Of a stretch of DNA of 64,000 nucleotides, positions 26,724 through 35,671 are shown in pieces. Location: the NCBI GenBank assembly GCA_026391655.1, contig JAPLDR010000019.1, positions 74,862-138,861 of the forward strand, in the 5' to 3' direction. The notes beneath the pieces are model-generated. The model was given only the letters and a program-made list of their open reading frames with translations. It made no database searches and was not told the origin of the DNA. Source of the stretch: Bacteroidia bacterium (GTDB lineage: Bacteria; Bacteroidota; Bacteroidia; Bacteroidales; Prolixibacteraceae). The translations under genes and the position numbers were made by a program. Numbering within the stretch: position 1 is the stretch's first letter; each line of letters starts with the position of its first letter.

Positions 26724-28433
26724 TCAAAGGATTTCTTCGATGGTATAAGTCTGTTCAATTTTAATGTCAACATTCTTTTTCTTCAGTTTATTCACATAAT
26801 AGACTGAGATAACTATAGAGGTAATGGCAAAAAAGAGGAATATTATTATTCTGTAGATAAGATCAATACTTGCCAGATCTATCAGAAATAAATAAAATGC
26901 AGCAACAATTAAATTGGCCATTGCCATCCATCGATACTTGAAGCTTTTTACAATAATACTAAGTACAACATAGATTCCTGCAATAAAAAGCCACGAAACT
27001 ATGATATATTGCCCTGGTAATCCTTTGTAAGTTGCATATAGTATCGAGAAAAACAGTGTAAACAAGTATATGTTCCGGATAAAGTCGGTTTTTATATTCA
27101 ATCGTTCTTTCTGCCAATTGATAATCCTGGCTGAAAACAATGCAACAGCGGGGATTGAAAAATTTACTGCTTGTAATGTTCCCGAAATATTATAATACGC
27201 AATTACCAGTATTAACAGAAGAAATGTATTCATTAGCGTTATTATCTGCGATCTGTACCAAAGTGCTAATGCCAGAACCAGAAAACTTTGGCAGATAAGC
27301 AATAAAAATGAATCCGGGAAATGATAGTTACCATAAATAGTTACACTAATTGCAATAAATCCAAACAATGCATAAAACGCCGGAGCGAATTTCCATTGTG
27401 AATAAAACTTGAGCAGGACAGAATAAGCAATACAGTAAATTGAAATTGCCGTGAAGAATGGTACATAGGCATTCGGAAAATATCTCATTACCAGTGCAAA
27501 CATCAAAATCGAATAAGCGGATCCAGCAAGCAGAATTGTTAATAGAATCAAATTTCCGGGATACGATTTGTTGGGTTTCCTTAATGCGACCAGAGAATAG
27601 ATGGCCGTTGTTATTGAAAAATAAATGAATGCAAAGTGATATGTTAAATCAGCAGATATTTTAACCGATGATACAGAATTTTGGAACAGCCAGATCAGAT
27701 TTATTAAAAAGCTTATGCATAAGATAAAAATGAGTGCTTTCCACCAATTGTATTTCCAGAATGAATACATTACCAACCCTGTAGTTGTGATTGAAATCAG
27801 AAAAAACGGTTGTGACTGCTTACAAACAAAAGCGGTAATCAATGCGAAAGTAAAAGCCAAACCAGCCAAAGCCTGCGATTGCTTTTTTACAGCAGAATAT
27901 AACTGAACCCCAATCATCATCAGCAATAAAATTGTTGCAAACAACTGATTTGTTACTATTGGTTTGATGTTATAATAATGTAATCGCAGAATGATGTAGT
28001 ACAAAATGATAAATCCAAAAAGATTAAACACAAACGACAGGTAGGAAAAATTCTTTCGGAAATAATGTGACATTGTAAAAACTCCGGCTACACTTATTAT
28101 ACCAACAATAAAGGATATCAATGGCTTACCTGAATCGTTAAAATACTGCCACAAAAACGTTACAGCAAAAAACAATACGATACTCCCCAGCCAGGCTAAA
28201 CCATATTCACCAAGATTGGTTTCAAATGGTGAGCTTTGCGAGAAATTTAAGTTGACGGAATCGGAGTCTTCTTCTGTTTCTTTTCCCGGAAAAGCCTGTA
28301 CCTGATTAATTTGTTCTTTGTTTGATTCCAATCGTGTAATCCGCTCTTCAAGTGAATCTAAACGGTTTAGAATTTCTTTTAAGTCTGCTGTTTTCAAATC
28401 ATCTGGATTCATCATAAACTCCCTAAATTTCAT
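26724..28433 (-). CDS. DUF2339-like polytopic membrane protein
   Basis: A 569-aa protein with a short charged coiled-coil-like N terminus (about 10-45, 'LKEILNRLDSLEERITRLES') and roughly 16 hydrophobic helices from about residue 80 to 555. The first membrane part 'GEYGLAWLGSIVLFFAVTFLWQYF' fits the DUF2339 pattern. Function of the family is unknown. The start overlaps the NrfD-like gene by 11 bp if the first Met is used; Met7 or Met8 (28415/28412) remove the overlap. It follows the redox module directly, so it may be a membrane partner of it. Confidence 0.65.
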   Translation of the reverse strand: MKFREFMMNPDDLKTADLKEILNRLDSLEERITRLESNKEQINQVQAFPGKETEEDSDSVNLNFSQSSPFETNLGEYGLAWLGSIVLFFAVTFLWQYFNDSGKPLISFIVGIISVAGVFTMSHYFRKNFSYLSFVFNLFGFIILYYIILRLHYYNIKPIVTNQLFATILLLMMIGVQLYSAVKKQSQALAGLAFTFALITAFVCKQSQPFFLISITTTGLVMYSFWKYNWWKALIFILCISFLINLIWLFQNSVSSVKISADLTYHFAFIYFSITTAIYSLVALRKPNKSYPGNLILLTILLAGSAYSILMFALVMRYFPNAYVPFFTAISIYCIAYSVLLKFYSQWKFAPAFYALFGFIAISVTIYGNYHFPDSFLLLICQSFLVLALALWYRSQIITLMNTFLLLILVIAYYNISGTLQAVNFSIPAVALFSARIINWQKERLNIKTDFIRNIYLFTLFFSILYATYKGLPGQYIIVSWLFIAGIYVVLSIIVKSFKYRWMAMANLIVAAFYLFLIDLASIDLIYRIIIFLFFAITSIVISVYYVNKLKKKNVDIKIEQTYTIEEIL

Positions 28434-29625
28434 GATCTACTTCTATTTTTTTCCAGGGCGGCAACAGCCATAACAGGAATGCCAGAATAATAAACGGAAT
28501 AATTAACCAGATCGAAGCCATTAAATAACCTTCTGCGCCAATAAGTCCGATTTTGAAGCTTGTATATCCGTAAAAACTTTTCGAAAATAATTGTCCGCCA
28601 ATAACGACATTCCATCGCATGAAGAATATCCCGACAAGAATCAGCGAAGCAACAACCAGATAGATTCTTTTTCTTATTTGTTCTTTAGGTTTGTAAAACT
28701 GGAATGTCCCCAGTGTAAGCAATGGCAAAATGGTTCCAAATAATCCCTGCATAAAGAACAATGTAAAGAAGAGTTTTCCGAACACCAGTTTATGGAGAGC
28801 TTCAAACGATTCTTCAGCCTCGTAAATCCGGTGAATCTGATCCAAACCTTCAAGTGCAAAATCAATGATCAGAAAGTAGAACAGATATTTTGCAATCATA
28901 TCCAGGCAGGCCATATCGATGGATAATTTGCGAATTTTTGTAAGCAGAATATAGATAAGCATAACTAATGCAATTCCGGAAACCATAGCTGAAAAAAGAA
29001 AAATCACCGGCATAAGAACAGTAGACCACCAGGGATTCGCTTTTATCGATCCAAAAATGAACCCGACATAACCGTGAAGTAAAAACGCCGATGGTATACC
29101 TATAACAGTAACGATATATCCCAACTTATTATCTAACGCGACTGCTTTGGGCGAAATGTCTGTTGTCCATAAAGAGAGAACCTTATATAGAAATCGTTTA
29201 AATCCTTTTGTTTCATTGGCCCATATTACCATATCGCGACGATAGTCAAACCAGATTTCCAGTAACAATACAACCATCAGGTACCATAAATAAACAAACC
29301 CAAAAATTGCCATGGCTGAGCTTAAATGTGGTGTAATCATTATTTCATAAGCCCTGAATGGTTTTCCCAAATGGCTGATAAGTGGCATAGTCGCAACTAA
29401 CATGAATGCTAATGCTGTTAGTAAAGCAAGGCCGTAGGTGGGTTTGAGTATGCGCAATTTAAATATGCGCTCAAGTGAGGCAAGGATAAAGGCGCCTGCT
29501 ACCAAACCGGTTATATAAGGATAAAGCACGATGAGTATACTCCAGTTTAGTTCAATTTCATTGGGGTAAACATATCCTTCAACTTTTGAAAGGACTTCGT
29601 ATAGGTTCTGTAAATGATCTTCCAT
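28423..29625 (-). CDS. NrfD/PsrC-family quinone-interacting membrane subunit
   Basis: A 400-aa integral membrane protein with about ten helices, typical of NrfD/DsrP/PsrC subunits that exchange electrons with menaquinone. Features include 'YITGLVAGAFILASLERIF', 'FRAYEIMITPHLSSAMAIFGF' and 'LLHGYVGFIFGSIKANPWWST'. It follows the FeS protein gene by one base and the tetraheme cytochrome gene before it. Together they would form a menaquinol/FeS/cytochrome c module in the inner membrane and periplasm. No catalytic nitrite, sulfite or molybdopterin subunit is in the window. Confidence 0.85.
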   Translation of the reverse strand: MEDHLQNLYEVLSKVEGYVYPNEIELNWSILIVLYPYITGLVAGAFILASLERIFKLRILKPTYGLALLTALAFMLVATMPLISHLGKPFRAYEIMITPHLSSAMAIFGFVYLWYLMVVLLLEIWFDYRRDMVIWANETKGFKRFLYKVLSLWTTDISPKAVALDNKLGYIVTVIGIPSAFLLHGYVGFIFGSIKANPWWSTVLMPVIFLFSAMVSGIALVMLIYILLTKIRKLSIDMACLDMIAKYLFYFLIIDFALEGLDQIHRIYEAEESFEALHKLVFGKLFFTLFFMQGLFGTILPLLTLGTFQFYKPKEQIRKRIYLVVASLILVGIFFMRWNVVIGGQLFSKSFYGYTSFKIGLIGAEGYLMASIWLIIPFIILAFLLWLLPPWKKIEVDHEI

Positions 29626-29626
29626 A

Positions 29627-30394
29627 TTATCTTACCTCCGGGCTTAAAGCGTTATAGAATAATTTTGAACCTGTATTTAAATGTGGTTTAATAACCATGC
29701 AAGTATGATTTTTCAGAAAGTAATTAAGTTTACTTTTGGGGTCGTTTAAATCGCCAAAAATTCTTGCTTCTGTAGGGCATATTTCGAAGCATGCCGGTTG
29801 TAAACCTTTTTTAAGGCGATGAATGCATAACGTGCATTTGTCAACAGTACCTTTTTCCGGGTGAATATACCGGCATCCGTAAGGACATGCCTGGACGCAA
29901 TACCTGCAACCAATGCAATAATTCTCATCAACTAATACAATACCTTCAGGAGTTTCAAATGTTGCTCCGACAGGACAAACCTGTACACATGGTGATTTGG
30001 CACAGTGATTACACATTTTGGGAACAAAGAAGGATTTAAATATTTCATTATCAGGGACTGATTGCTTAAAACCGTCTATTCCCCCATTAGGTGATTCTAC
30101 GATGATGGTGCCATCATTTTTAATGGTATACTGCTCAACCCACGAACGGAAATAGAATGGTGCTTTCGGAACATTGTTTTCAAGTTTACACGCATTGGCA
30201 CACTTTCCGCAACCGATGCACTTATTGATATCAATCCCGATTCCATACCATTTCCCTTCTCCTTTAGGTGGTTCAGTGGCGAAGAGTACACCGTCAAACG
30301 GGGCCAGCGCAGAGGTGACAGTAATTCCTCCAACAATGATTGTTCCTGCTTTGAAGAAATCTCTTCTTGAAAATTTAGATTTGTCCTGTGTCAT
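29627..30394 (-). CDS. Tat-exported ferredoxin-like subunit with four 4Fe-4S sites (NrfC/DsrO-like)
   Basis: A 255-aa periplasmic electron-transfer protein. The N-terminal Tat signal is 'FSRRDFFKAG' plus a hydrophobic stretch (about 8-35). Four cysteine clusters follow: 'CIGCGKCANACKLEN', 'CNHCAKSPCVQVCPVGA', 'CIGCRYCVQACPYGCRYI' and 'CTLCIHRLKKGLQPACFEIC', the layout of NrfC/PsrB/DsrO proteins. It overlaps the tetraheme cytochrome gene by 4 bp (ATGA) and is followed at once by the NrfD-like gene, so electrons likely pass between quinone pool, FeS subunit and cytochrome. Confidence 0.92.
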   Translation of the reverse strand: MTQDKSKFSRRDFFKAGTIIVGGITVTSALAPFDGVLFATEPPKGEGKWYGIGIDINKCIGCGKCANACKLENNVPKAPFYFRSWVEQYTIKNDGTIIVESPNGGIDGFKQSVPDNEIFKSFFVPKMCNHCAKSPCVQVCPVGATFETPEGIVLVDENYCIGCRYCVQACPYGCRYIHPEKGTVDKCTLCIHRLKKGLQPACFEICPTEARIFGDLNDPKSKLNYFLKNHTCMVIKPHLNTGSKLFYNALSPEVR

Positions 30395-30900
30395 GGTTGA
30401 TGAGGATTATGACAATCAATACATTTGTATTCAACTTTAGTATCCAAATCCATAAGATTGTGATCTAACACATTTATTTGATGGATCATTGAAGTATTTA
30501 TCGTATCGAACTGTATCTTAATACGGGCTGCATTTATCTGATGGCATATGGCACAATCTTTTCGTTGAATTGGTTTATAAAGTACTAATGAATCAGGTAT
30601 TTGTGCGGTATTAACCTTATCAATAAAAAGTGCATGTTTTAAACCTGGGCCATGACAGACTTCGCACTTAAGTTGTTTATGAAATCCCAGGGATTTGTCC
30701 TTGAGAATATCTTCATGACACTTTGCACAACTATCAGAACCTGCATAATGCAATTCCTTCATTGTATTCTCCTGAATTGCCTTTGCCCGATAATGGCCTA
30801 ATTCACCAAAGGATTCTGGTTTTAAGACTTGTCGCATTATCAGAAAAAGTGCAATGAATATAGCAAACACGCTGATCAGGCGTTTAATCTGTTGTGGCAT
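30391..30900 (-). CDS. membrane-anchored tetraheme cytochrome c
   Basis: A 169-aa protein with one N-terminal hydrophobic anchor (about 7-24) and four CxxCH heme sites: CAKCH (about 58-62), CEVCH (about 79-83), CAICH (about 116-120) and CIDCH (about 160-164). His residues between the sites can serve as distal ligands. It is the first gene of the cytochrome/FeS/NrfD set. The 3-gene set resembles DsrJOP or Nrf-type donor modules, but the true electron acceptor is unknown and may be encoded elsewhere. Confidence 0.9.
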   Translation of the reverse strand: MPQQIKRLISVFAIFIALFLIMRQVLKPESFGELGHYRAKAIQENTMKELHYAGSDSCAKCHEDILKDKSLGFHKQLKCEVCHGPGLKHALFIDKVNTAQIPDSLVLYKPIQRKDCAICHQINAARIKIQFDTINTSMIHQINVLDHNLMDLDTKVEYKCIDCHNPHQP

Positions 30901-31053
30901 ATTTGAAGGAGTTAAGTATTTAGAGATGTAAAGATATATATATTTTGAAATAAACGATTAAATACGCTTGTGTTGAAAAAGGCATCATAAATAAAAGAGT
31001 TTTTCGAGGTACATTTCTGTTGTTTTGTCTATTTTTAGGCGCATTCAATCGGA

Positions 31054-34000
31054 ATGCCACAAGTACAAAAATATATGCGGAAATCATTTATTGTCATCAT
31101 ATTATCATTATTTGGTTCATTATTATTCGCTCAGACAAAGACTCGTCCTCCATTTCTTTTGTACGAAACCGATCAATGGGTTGATTCTGTTTTTAATTCT
31201 CTATCGATTGACGAAAAAATCGGTCAGCTAATAATGGTTCCGGCATACTCATCGAAAGGACCGGGCTATATTATGCAGTTAGTCAGAATGGTAAAAGAGA
31301 ACAAGATTGGCGGAATCATCGCAATGCAGGGAGGACCGGTGCGCCATATTAATATGGTAAATCAGCTTCAGAAAGTTTCGAAAACTCCTCTTTTGGTGGC
31401 TATTGATGCCGAATATGGATTGTCAATGCGTCTCGACAGTTGCATCAGATACCCGTATGGTTTTACTATCGGGGCAATCTACAACGACTCTTTAATATTT
31501 GATTTGGGCGCCGATCTTGGCAGCCAGTGTAAAAGAATGGGTATCCACATAAATTTTGCCCCCGTTGCCGATGTGAATAGTAATCCACTCAACCCGGTTA
31601 TTGGTTTCAGGTCGTATGGCGATAATCCAAAGCTGGTTTTTCAAAAAGCGGTTGCGTTTGGGTTAGGATTGCAATCGCAGCAGGTATTGGCGACGTTCAA
31701 GCACTTCCCTGGCCATGGCGATGCACAAAAAGATTCGCATTATACCCTTCCAGTGATTTCTCATAACAGGGCTCAACTCGATTCGATTGAACTTGTTCCC
31801 TTCCGAAATGCTGTTAAATATGGCATTGGTAGTATCATGACCGGGCATTTAAGTGTTCCGGCACTGGACAGTAGCGGCGTAGCTGCCACATTTTCAAAAT
31901 CAATGGTCCAGGATTTATTGTTGGGTGAATATGGATTTGAAGGGTTGGTAGTTACCGATGCAATGAATATGGAAGGTGCAAATGATCAGGATGATAATGA
32001 TTTTGCCGAAGTAAAAGCTTTGGTGGCCGGTAACGATTTACTCGAGTTTGTGATTAATCCGGCTAAAGTTATTGGCGCGGTGAAGAAAGCAATTGCAGCG
32101 GGTCAGATCACGGAAGAGACCATCAACCTGAAATGCAGGAAGATTTTAATGATAAAACGGTGGGCCGGATTGAATAAGTATATTCCGGTTAACTCTGAAA
32201 ATGTATATACCGATCTTAGCCAATCAGCCTATCGGATGACGTTGCGAAATGTGGCTCAGCAATCGCTGACTGTTCTTCGGAATACTGATCAGCTTTTGCC
32301 ATTACGACGGCTTGATACACTGAAAATTGCATCGCTGAGTATCGGACGTGATATAGTTACTCCATTTCAGCAATCTCTGGGGAGATATACAAAAATGGAT
32401 CATTTTTCCATTTCAAAAGATGCCGATGACGGAGCGATTAAGAAGCTCATGATTCAATTGAAAAAATATAATCTTGTGATAGCGGCCGTGAACAACCTGG
32501 GCAATTTTATTTCATCGAATTATCGGATAACGAATACTCAGCAGAAAGTAGTACAGCAAGTTGCCACAAATGGCAAATCTGTCATTGTCGTTTTGGGAAA
32601 TCCTTATGTGCTTAATTATTTGGAAGATATCGATAAGGCAAATGGTCTTGTTATTGCTTACCAGGAGAGTCCCGAATCTCAGGATCTGGCGGGACAACTT
32701 TTATTTGGAGCTTTCGCTGCGCAAGGGAAATTGCCGGTCAACGTGAACGCAAATTTTCATTCAGGTGATGGCCTGATCACTTTAAACGCCGACCGGTTTA
32801 AATATACACTCCCCGAAGAACTGGGCGTTGACTCCACTTATCTAAAAAATAAGATTGATTCACTGGTAAGTAAAGGTTTGAGTGAAAAGGCCTTCCCTGG
32901 ATGTGAAATCTTCCTGGCGAAAAATGGGAAAGTTTTTTTTCTTGAATCCTATGGTTATCATACATACAGTGGTGAACAACCATTGCTTAAAGATGATATA
33001 TTCGACTTTGCTTCTCTGACTAAAATATTAGGTCCGGTTCCTGCCTTGATGCGGTTGTCCGATCAAAAAAAACTCTTTGTCAATAAAAGAATGAGCGATT
33101 ATTGGACAAACTGGAAAGGGAGTAATAAGCAGGAAATTATTGTTGCCGATGTGCTTTCGCACCAGGCGCGGCTCAAAACAGGGATTCCCTTTTGGATGAA
33201 AACTGTCGATGCAAAAGGGAATTTTAAACCCGGATATTATTCAAAAGATTCTACCGAGAAATACTCCCTAAGGGTGAGTAAAGATCTCTATATTTTGAAT
33301 AGTTTTCGCGATTCTGTTTATGAATCTATCAGAAAATCAAAGCTTTTAAAACAGAAACGTTACGTCTACTCCGACATCGGATTTATCATTTTTCCGCGTA
33401 TCATCGAATCACTTAGCCAAAAAGATTATGAATCGTATCTTAAAGATAATTTTTATCATCCGCTTGGGGCATACTCACTTACTTATCGACCTTATTTGTA
33501 TCAGCCCATCGAAAGGATGGATCCCACCGAATTCGACGCAGCATTCCGTAAAGAGCAGTTACAAGGATTTGTACACGACGAAAGTGCAGCAGTTTTGGGT
33601 GGAATTTCAGGCAATGCCGGTTTATTCGGAACAATTAATGATGCGGCAAAGTTGATGCAGATGTACCTGAATTACGGTTATTATGGTGGAGATCAGTATT
33701 TGACGGAAGCAACTATGAAAGAGTGGACAAGCCGGCATTTTGAAAAATTGGATAACCGGCGGGGTTATGGTTTCGATAAACCTTATCCGCGAAACAGCAT
33801 TAGGAAAACCGGAGAATCTTATCCTGCTCCGATGAGTAGCGATGCCAGCTTTGGACACAGTGGTTTTACGGGAACTTTCGCGTGGGCCGATCCTGTAACA
33901 GGGATACTATTTTTATTTTTCTCGAACCGGGTTTATCCGACACGCGCAAATAACATGCTCAACCATTTAAAACTTCGTGAGTCGATTCAGGAAATGGCGT

Positions 34001-34086
34001 ATGAAATACTGAAAAAAGGAGATAGGGAAGTCGGGAGTCGGAAGTCGGGAGTCAGGAGTGACCGGTTTTTGTCTCCGGTCTTCTGA
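31054..34086 (+). CDS. exported GH3 (NagZ-like) - serine beta-lactamase-fold fusion
   Basis: A 1010-aa protein with two enzymes. After a signal peptide (start at 31054 or the Met at 31075, MRKSFIVIILSL) comes a GH3 domain (about 45-380) with the NagZ-type 'KHFPGHGDAQKDSHYTLP' loop and the nucleophile Asp in 'VVTDAMNMEGA'; a GH3 C-terminal-like domain (about 395-580) follows. Residues about 605-990 form a class C beta-lactamase/DD-peptidase-like domain with SxxK in 'FASLTKILG', a Tyr-Ser-Asp motif in 'YVYSDIGF' and 'GHSGFTG'. Such fusions occur in Bacteroidota and fit cell-wall or GlcNAc-glycan turnover. The last residues (REVGSRKSGVRSDRF) are encoded by an intergenic repeat that overruns the gene end. 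Confidence 0.9.
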   Translation: MPQVQKYMRKSFIVIILSLFGSLLFAQTKTRPPFLLYETDQWVDSVFNSLSIDEKIGQLIMVPAYSSKGPGYIMQLVRMVKENKIGGIIAMQGGPVRHINMVNQLQKVSKTPLLVAIDAEYGLSMRLDSCIRYPYGFTIGAIYNDSLIFDLGADLGSQCKRMGIHINFAPVADVNSNPLNPVIGFRSYGDNPKLVFQKAVAFGLGLQSQQVLATFKHFPGHGDAQKDSHYTLPVISHNRAQLDSIELVPFRNAVKYGIGSIMTGHLSVPALDSSGVAATFSKSMVQDLLLGEYGFEGLVVTDAMNMEGANDQDDNDFAEVKALVAGNDLLEFVINPAKVIGAVKKAIAAGQITEETINLKCRKILMIKRWAGLNKYIPVNSENVYTDLSQSAYRMTLRNVAQQSLTVLRNTDQLLPLRRLDTLKIASLSIGRDIVTPFQQSLGRYTKMDHFSISKDADDGAIKKLMIQLKKYNLVIAAVNNLGNFISSNYRITNTQQKVVQQVATNGKSVIVVLGNPYVLNYLEDIDKANGLVIAYQESPESQDLAGQLLFGAFAAQGKLPVNVNANFHSGDGLITLNADRFKYTLPEELGVDSTYLKNKIDSLVSKGLSEKAFPGCEIFLAKNGKVFFLESYGYHTYSGEQPLLKDDIFDFASLTKILGPVPALMRLSDQKKLFVNKRMSDYWTNWKGSNKQEIIVADVLSHQARLKTGIPFWMKTVDAKGNFKPGYYSKDSTEKYSLRVSKDLYILNSFRDSVYESIRKSKLLKQKRYVYSDIGFIIFPRIIESLSQKDYESYLKDNFYHPLGAYSLTYRPYLYQPIERMDPTEFDAAFRKEQLQGFVHDESAAVLGGISGNAGLFGTINDAAKLMQMYLNYGYYGGDQYLTEATMKEWTSRHFEKLDNRRGYGFDKPYPRNSIRKTGESYPAPMSSDASFGHSGFTGTFAWADPVTGILFLFFSNRVYPTRANNMLNHLKLRESIQEMAYEILKKGDREVGSRKSGVRSDRFLSPVF

Positions 34087-34104
34087 CTTCTGTCTTCTGA
34101 CTCA
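34023..34104. repeat. GTCGGGAGTC-type repeat with hairpin at the end of the GH3 fusion gene
   Basis: Short direct units (GAAGTCGGGAGTC, GGAAGTCGGGAGTC, AGGAGTGACC) run into a GACCGG..CCGGTC stem and are followed by the roughly complementary series TTCTGACTTCTGTCTTCTGACTC, so the whole forms an imperfect hairpin. This style of element is common between genes in Bacteroidota. The GH3 reading frame extends into it before stopping. Confidence 0.7.
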
Positions 34105-34372
34105 GGGTTAATTGTTATAACTGTTGTAAAACACTTTTCTTTCAGAAGCTTTAATCAGACCATGTTGCAAGTTCAATGATTTGAAATACAATTAATTATT
34201 TTATTGCAAAGTTTTTTGAATTGTTAATAATTCTAAATTTTAGAGTGTTGGATGAAAAGTTGTTAAAACTAAGTTACAATATTGAATATTTAATGGTAAT
34301 TTTCGGCCTATCCAAATTGATTTAGGTGCTTAGTAATGTATATTAATTTTTTACTTTTTAAAACTTTTCACT

Positions 34373-34621
34373 ATGACAAAAAAAATAACCTTCAACGCGC
34401 TCAGGGACATCAAGGACCACTTACCTCACGGTTCGATGCAACGGATTGCTCAGGAGCTTGGAATTGAAGTTGAAACCGTGAGGAATTATTTTGGAGGTAC
34501 CCATTATGAAAAAGGGGCTTGTGTTGGAATGCACATTGAACAGGGTCCGCAAGGCGGCATCATTCTGCTCGACGACACAACGATCCTGGAAAAAGCTCAG
34601 GCAATACTCGAAGAAAAATAA
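34373..34621 (+). CDS. small helix-turn-helix DNA-binding protein
   Basis: An 82-aa protein. 'HGSMQRIAQELGIEVETVRNYFGG' (about 19-42) is a clear helix-turn-helix with the turn at Leu-Gly-Ile. The rest ('GMHIEQGPQGGIILLDDTTILEKAQAIL') is a short beta/alpha tail. Small proteins of this kind are widespread in Bacteroidota and simply called DNA-binding protein. It has a long upstream region (286 bp) and its own terminator directly after, so it is a monocistronic gene. Target unknown. Confidence 0.75.
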   Translation: MTKKITFNALRDIKDHLPHGSMQRIAQELGIEVETVRNYFGGTHYEKGACVGMHIEQGPQGGIILLDDTTILEKAQAILEEK

Positions 34622-34647
34622 TTTCGTACTATAATATATTTTTTGGA

Positions 34648-34675
34648 ACTGCCCCTAAATTGGGGCAGTCTTTTT
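34648..34675 (+). terminator. rho-independent terminator of the small HTH gene
   Basis: Stem ACTGCCCC (34648-34655) / GGGGCAGT (34662-34669), 6-nt loop, then C and five T. It lies 26 bp after the stop of the HTH gene and before the DUF1080 gene. Confidence 0.9.
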
Positions 34676-34700
34676 GTAATATAAAACAATATATAATCCA

Positions 34701-35498
34701 ATGAAGAAACTGATTCTGTTTTGCATTGTAATATCCGTCACAGTGACCGGCTTTTCACAAAAGGGAATGAAGTCACTCTTTAACGGGAAAAACCTTAAAG
34801 GTTGGAACACCTACATCGGCCCGAAAGAAAAAGGTGGTGTGCCGATAGGCTTGAACGCCGATCCATTGAAAATTTTTACAATTGCGGAGTTAGACGGAGT
34901 TAAGGTTTTGCATATTTCCGGCGAGGTGAATGCCTCCATTGCCACTGCGAAAGAGTACGAAAACTACCATGTAAGGATGGTTTTTAAATGGGGGAATAAG
35001 GTTTACAGTAAACTTAATTCCGGATTATTGTATCACAGTTACGGCCCGTTTGGTGCCGGTTTGGATGTGTGGATGAGTTCTCACGAATTTCAGCTATGTA
35101 CAGGAAAGATGGGTGATTCGTATTGTATGGGGAAAAGCTACTTCGAAATTCCAGCGATAAAAAGCGATGATGGTAAAACGTTTACTTATTCAGCTTCAGG
35201 AGTAAAAACACAATTCGGACAGGGGAAAACTGCCCCAATCGCAGCAAAAAGCGCCGATTATGAAAAGCCCAAAGGAGAATGGAATGTGATTGATTTATAT
35301 TGCTTTGGCAGGACCTCAGTTCATGTCGTAAACGGGAAGGTGAATATGGTCAATTATAATTCGGGCAAGATCGAAAATGGGAAAGTGCTACCGCTAACAA
35401 AAGGAAAAATTCAAATTCAATCGGAAGGCGGGGAGCTATTTGTGAAAAGTCTAGAATGGGAGCCGATTAAAGAGATTCCGGCGGAGTTTCTTAAATAA
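34701..35498 (+). CDS. secreted DUF1080 (3-keto-disaccharide hydrolase-like) protein
   Basis: A 265-aa exported protein: signal peptide about 1-19 (ending GFSQ), then the DUF1080 start 'KSLFNGKNLKGWNTYIG' and later 'NSGLLYHSYGPFG', 'HEFQLCTGKMGDSYC' and 'GEWNVIDLYCFGRTSVHVVNG', the concanavalin-like sandwich order of the family. DUF1080 proteins include hydrolases acting on 3-keto-glucosides and often partner with exported Gfo/Idh dehydrogenases, which supply the keto sugar. A Tat-exported Gfo/Idh gene is present at 20697, so they could share a pathway, though not an operon. Confidence 0.85.
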   Translation: MKKLILFCIVISVTVTGFSQKGMKSLFNGKNLKGWNTYIGPKEKGGVPIGLNADPLKIFTIAELDGVKVLHISGEVNASIATAKEYENYHVRMVFKWGNKVYSKLNSGLLYHSYGPFGAGLDVWMSSHEFQLCTGKMGDSYCMGKSYFEIPAIKSDDGKTFTYSASGVKTQFGQGKTAPIAAKSADYEKPKGEWNVIDLYCFGRTSVHVVNGKVNMVNYNSGKIENGKVLPLTKGKIQIQSEGGELFVKSLEWEPIKEIPAEFLK

Positions 35499-35671
35499 CG
35501 GAAAGACAATCAAAATAAGTTTGGAATTGTCATCCTTAATAAGCATGCGTAGGAGCTGCACTTTTACAATATTATTTTCCCGAAACAATCTCTTATGACT
35601 TAGAAAGCAATATAACAAATTAAAGGCGCGATTATTGTAGGTGAAATCCAAACCTTTATTTCTAAATTCAG

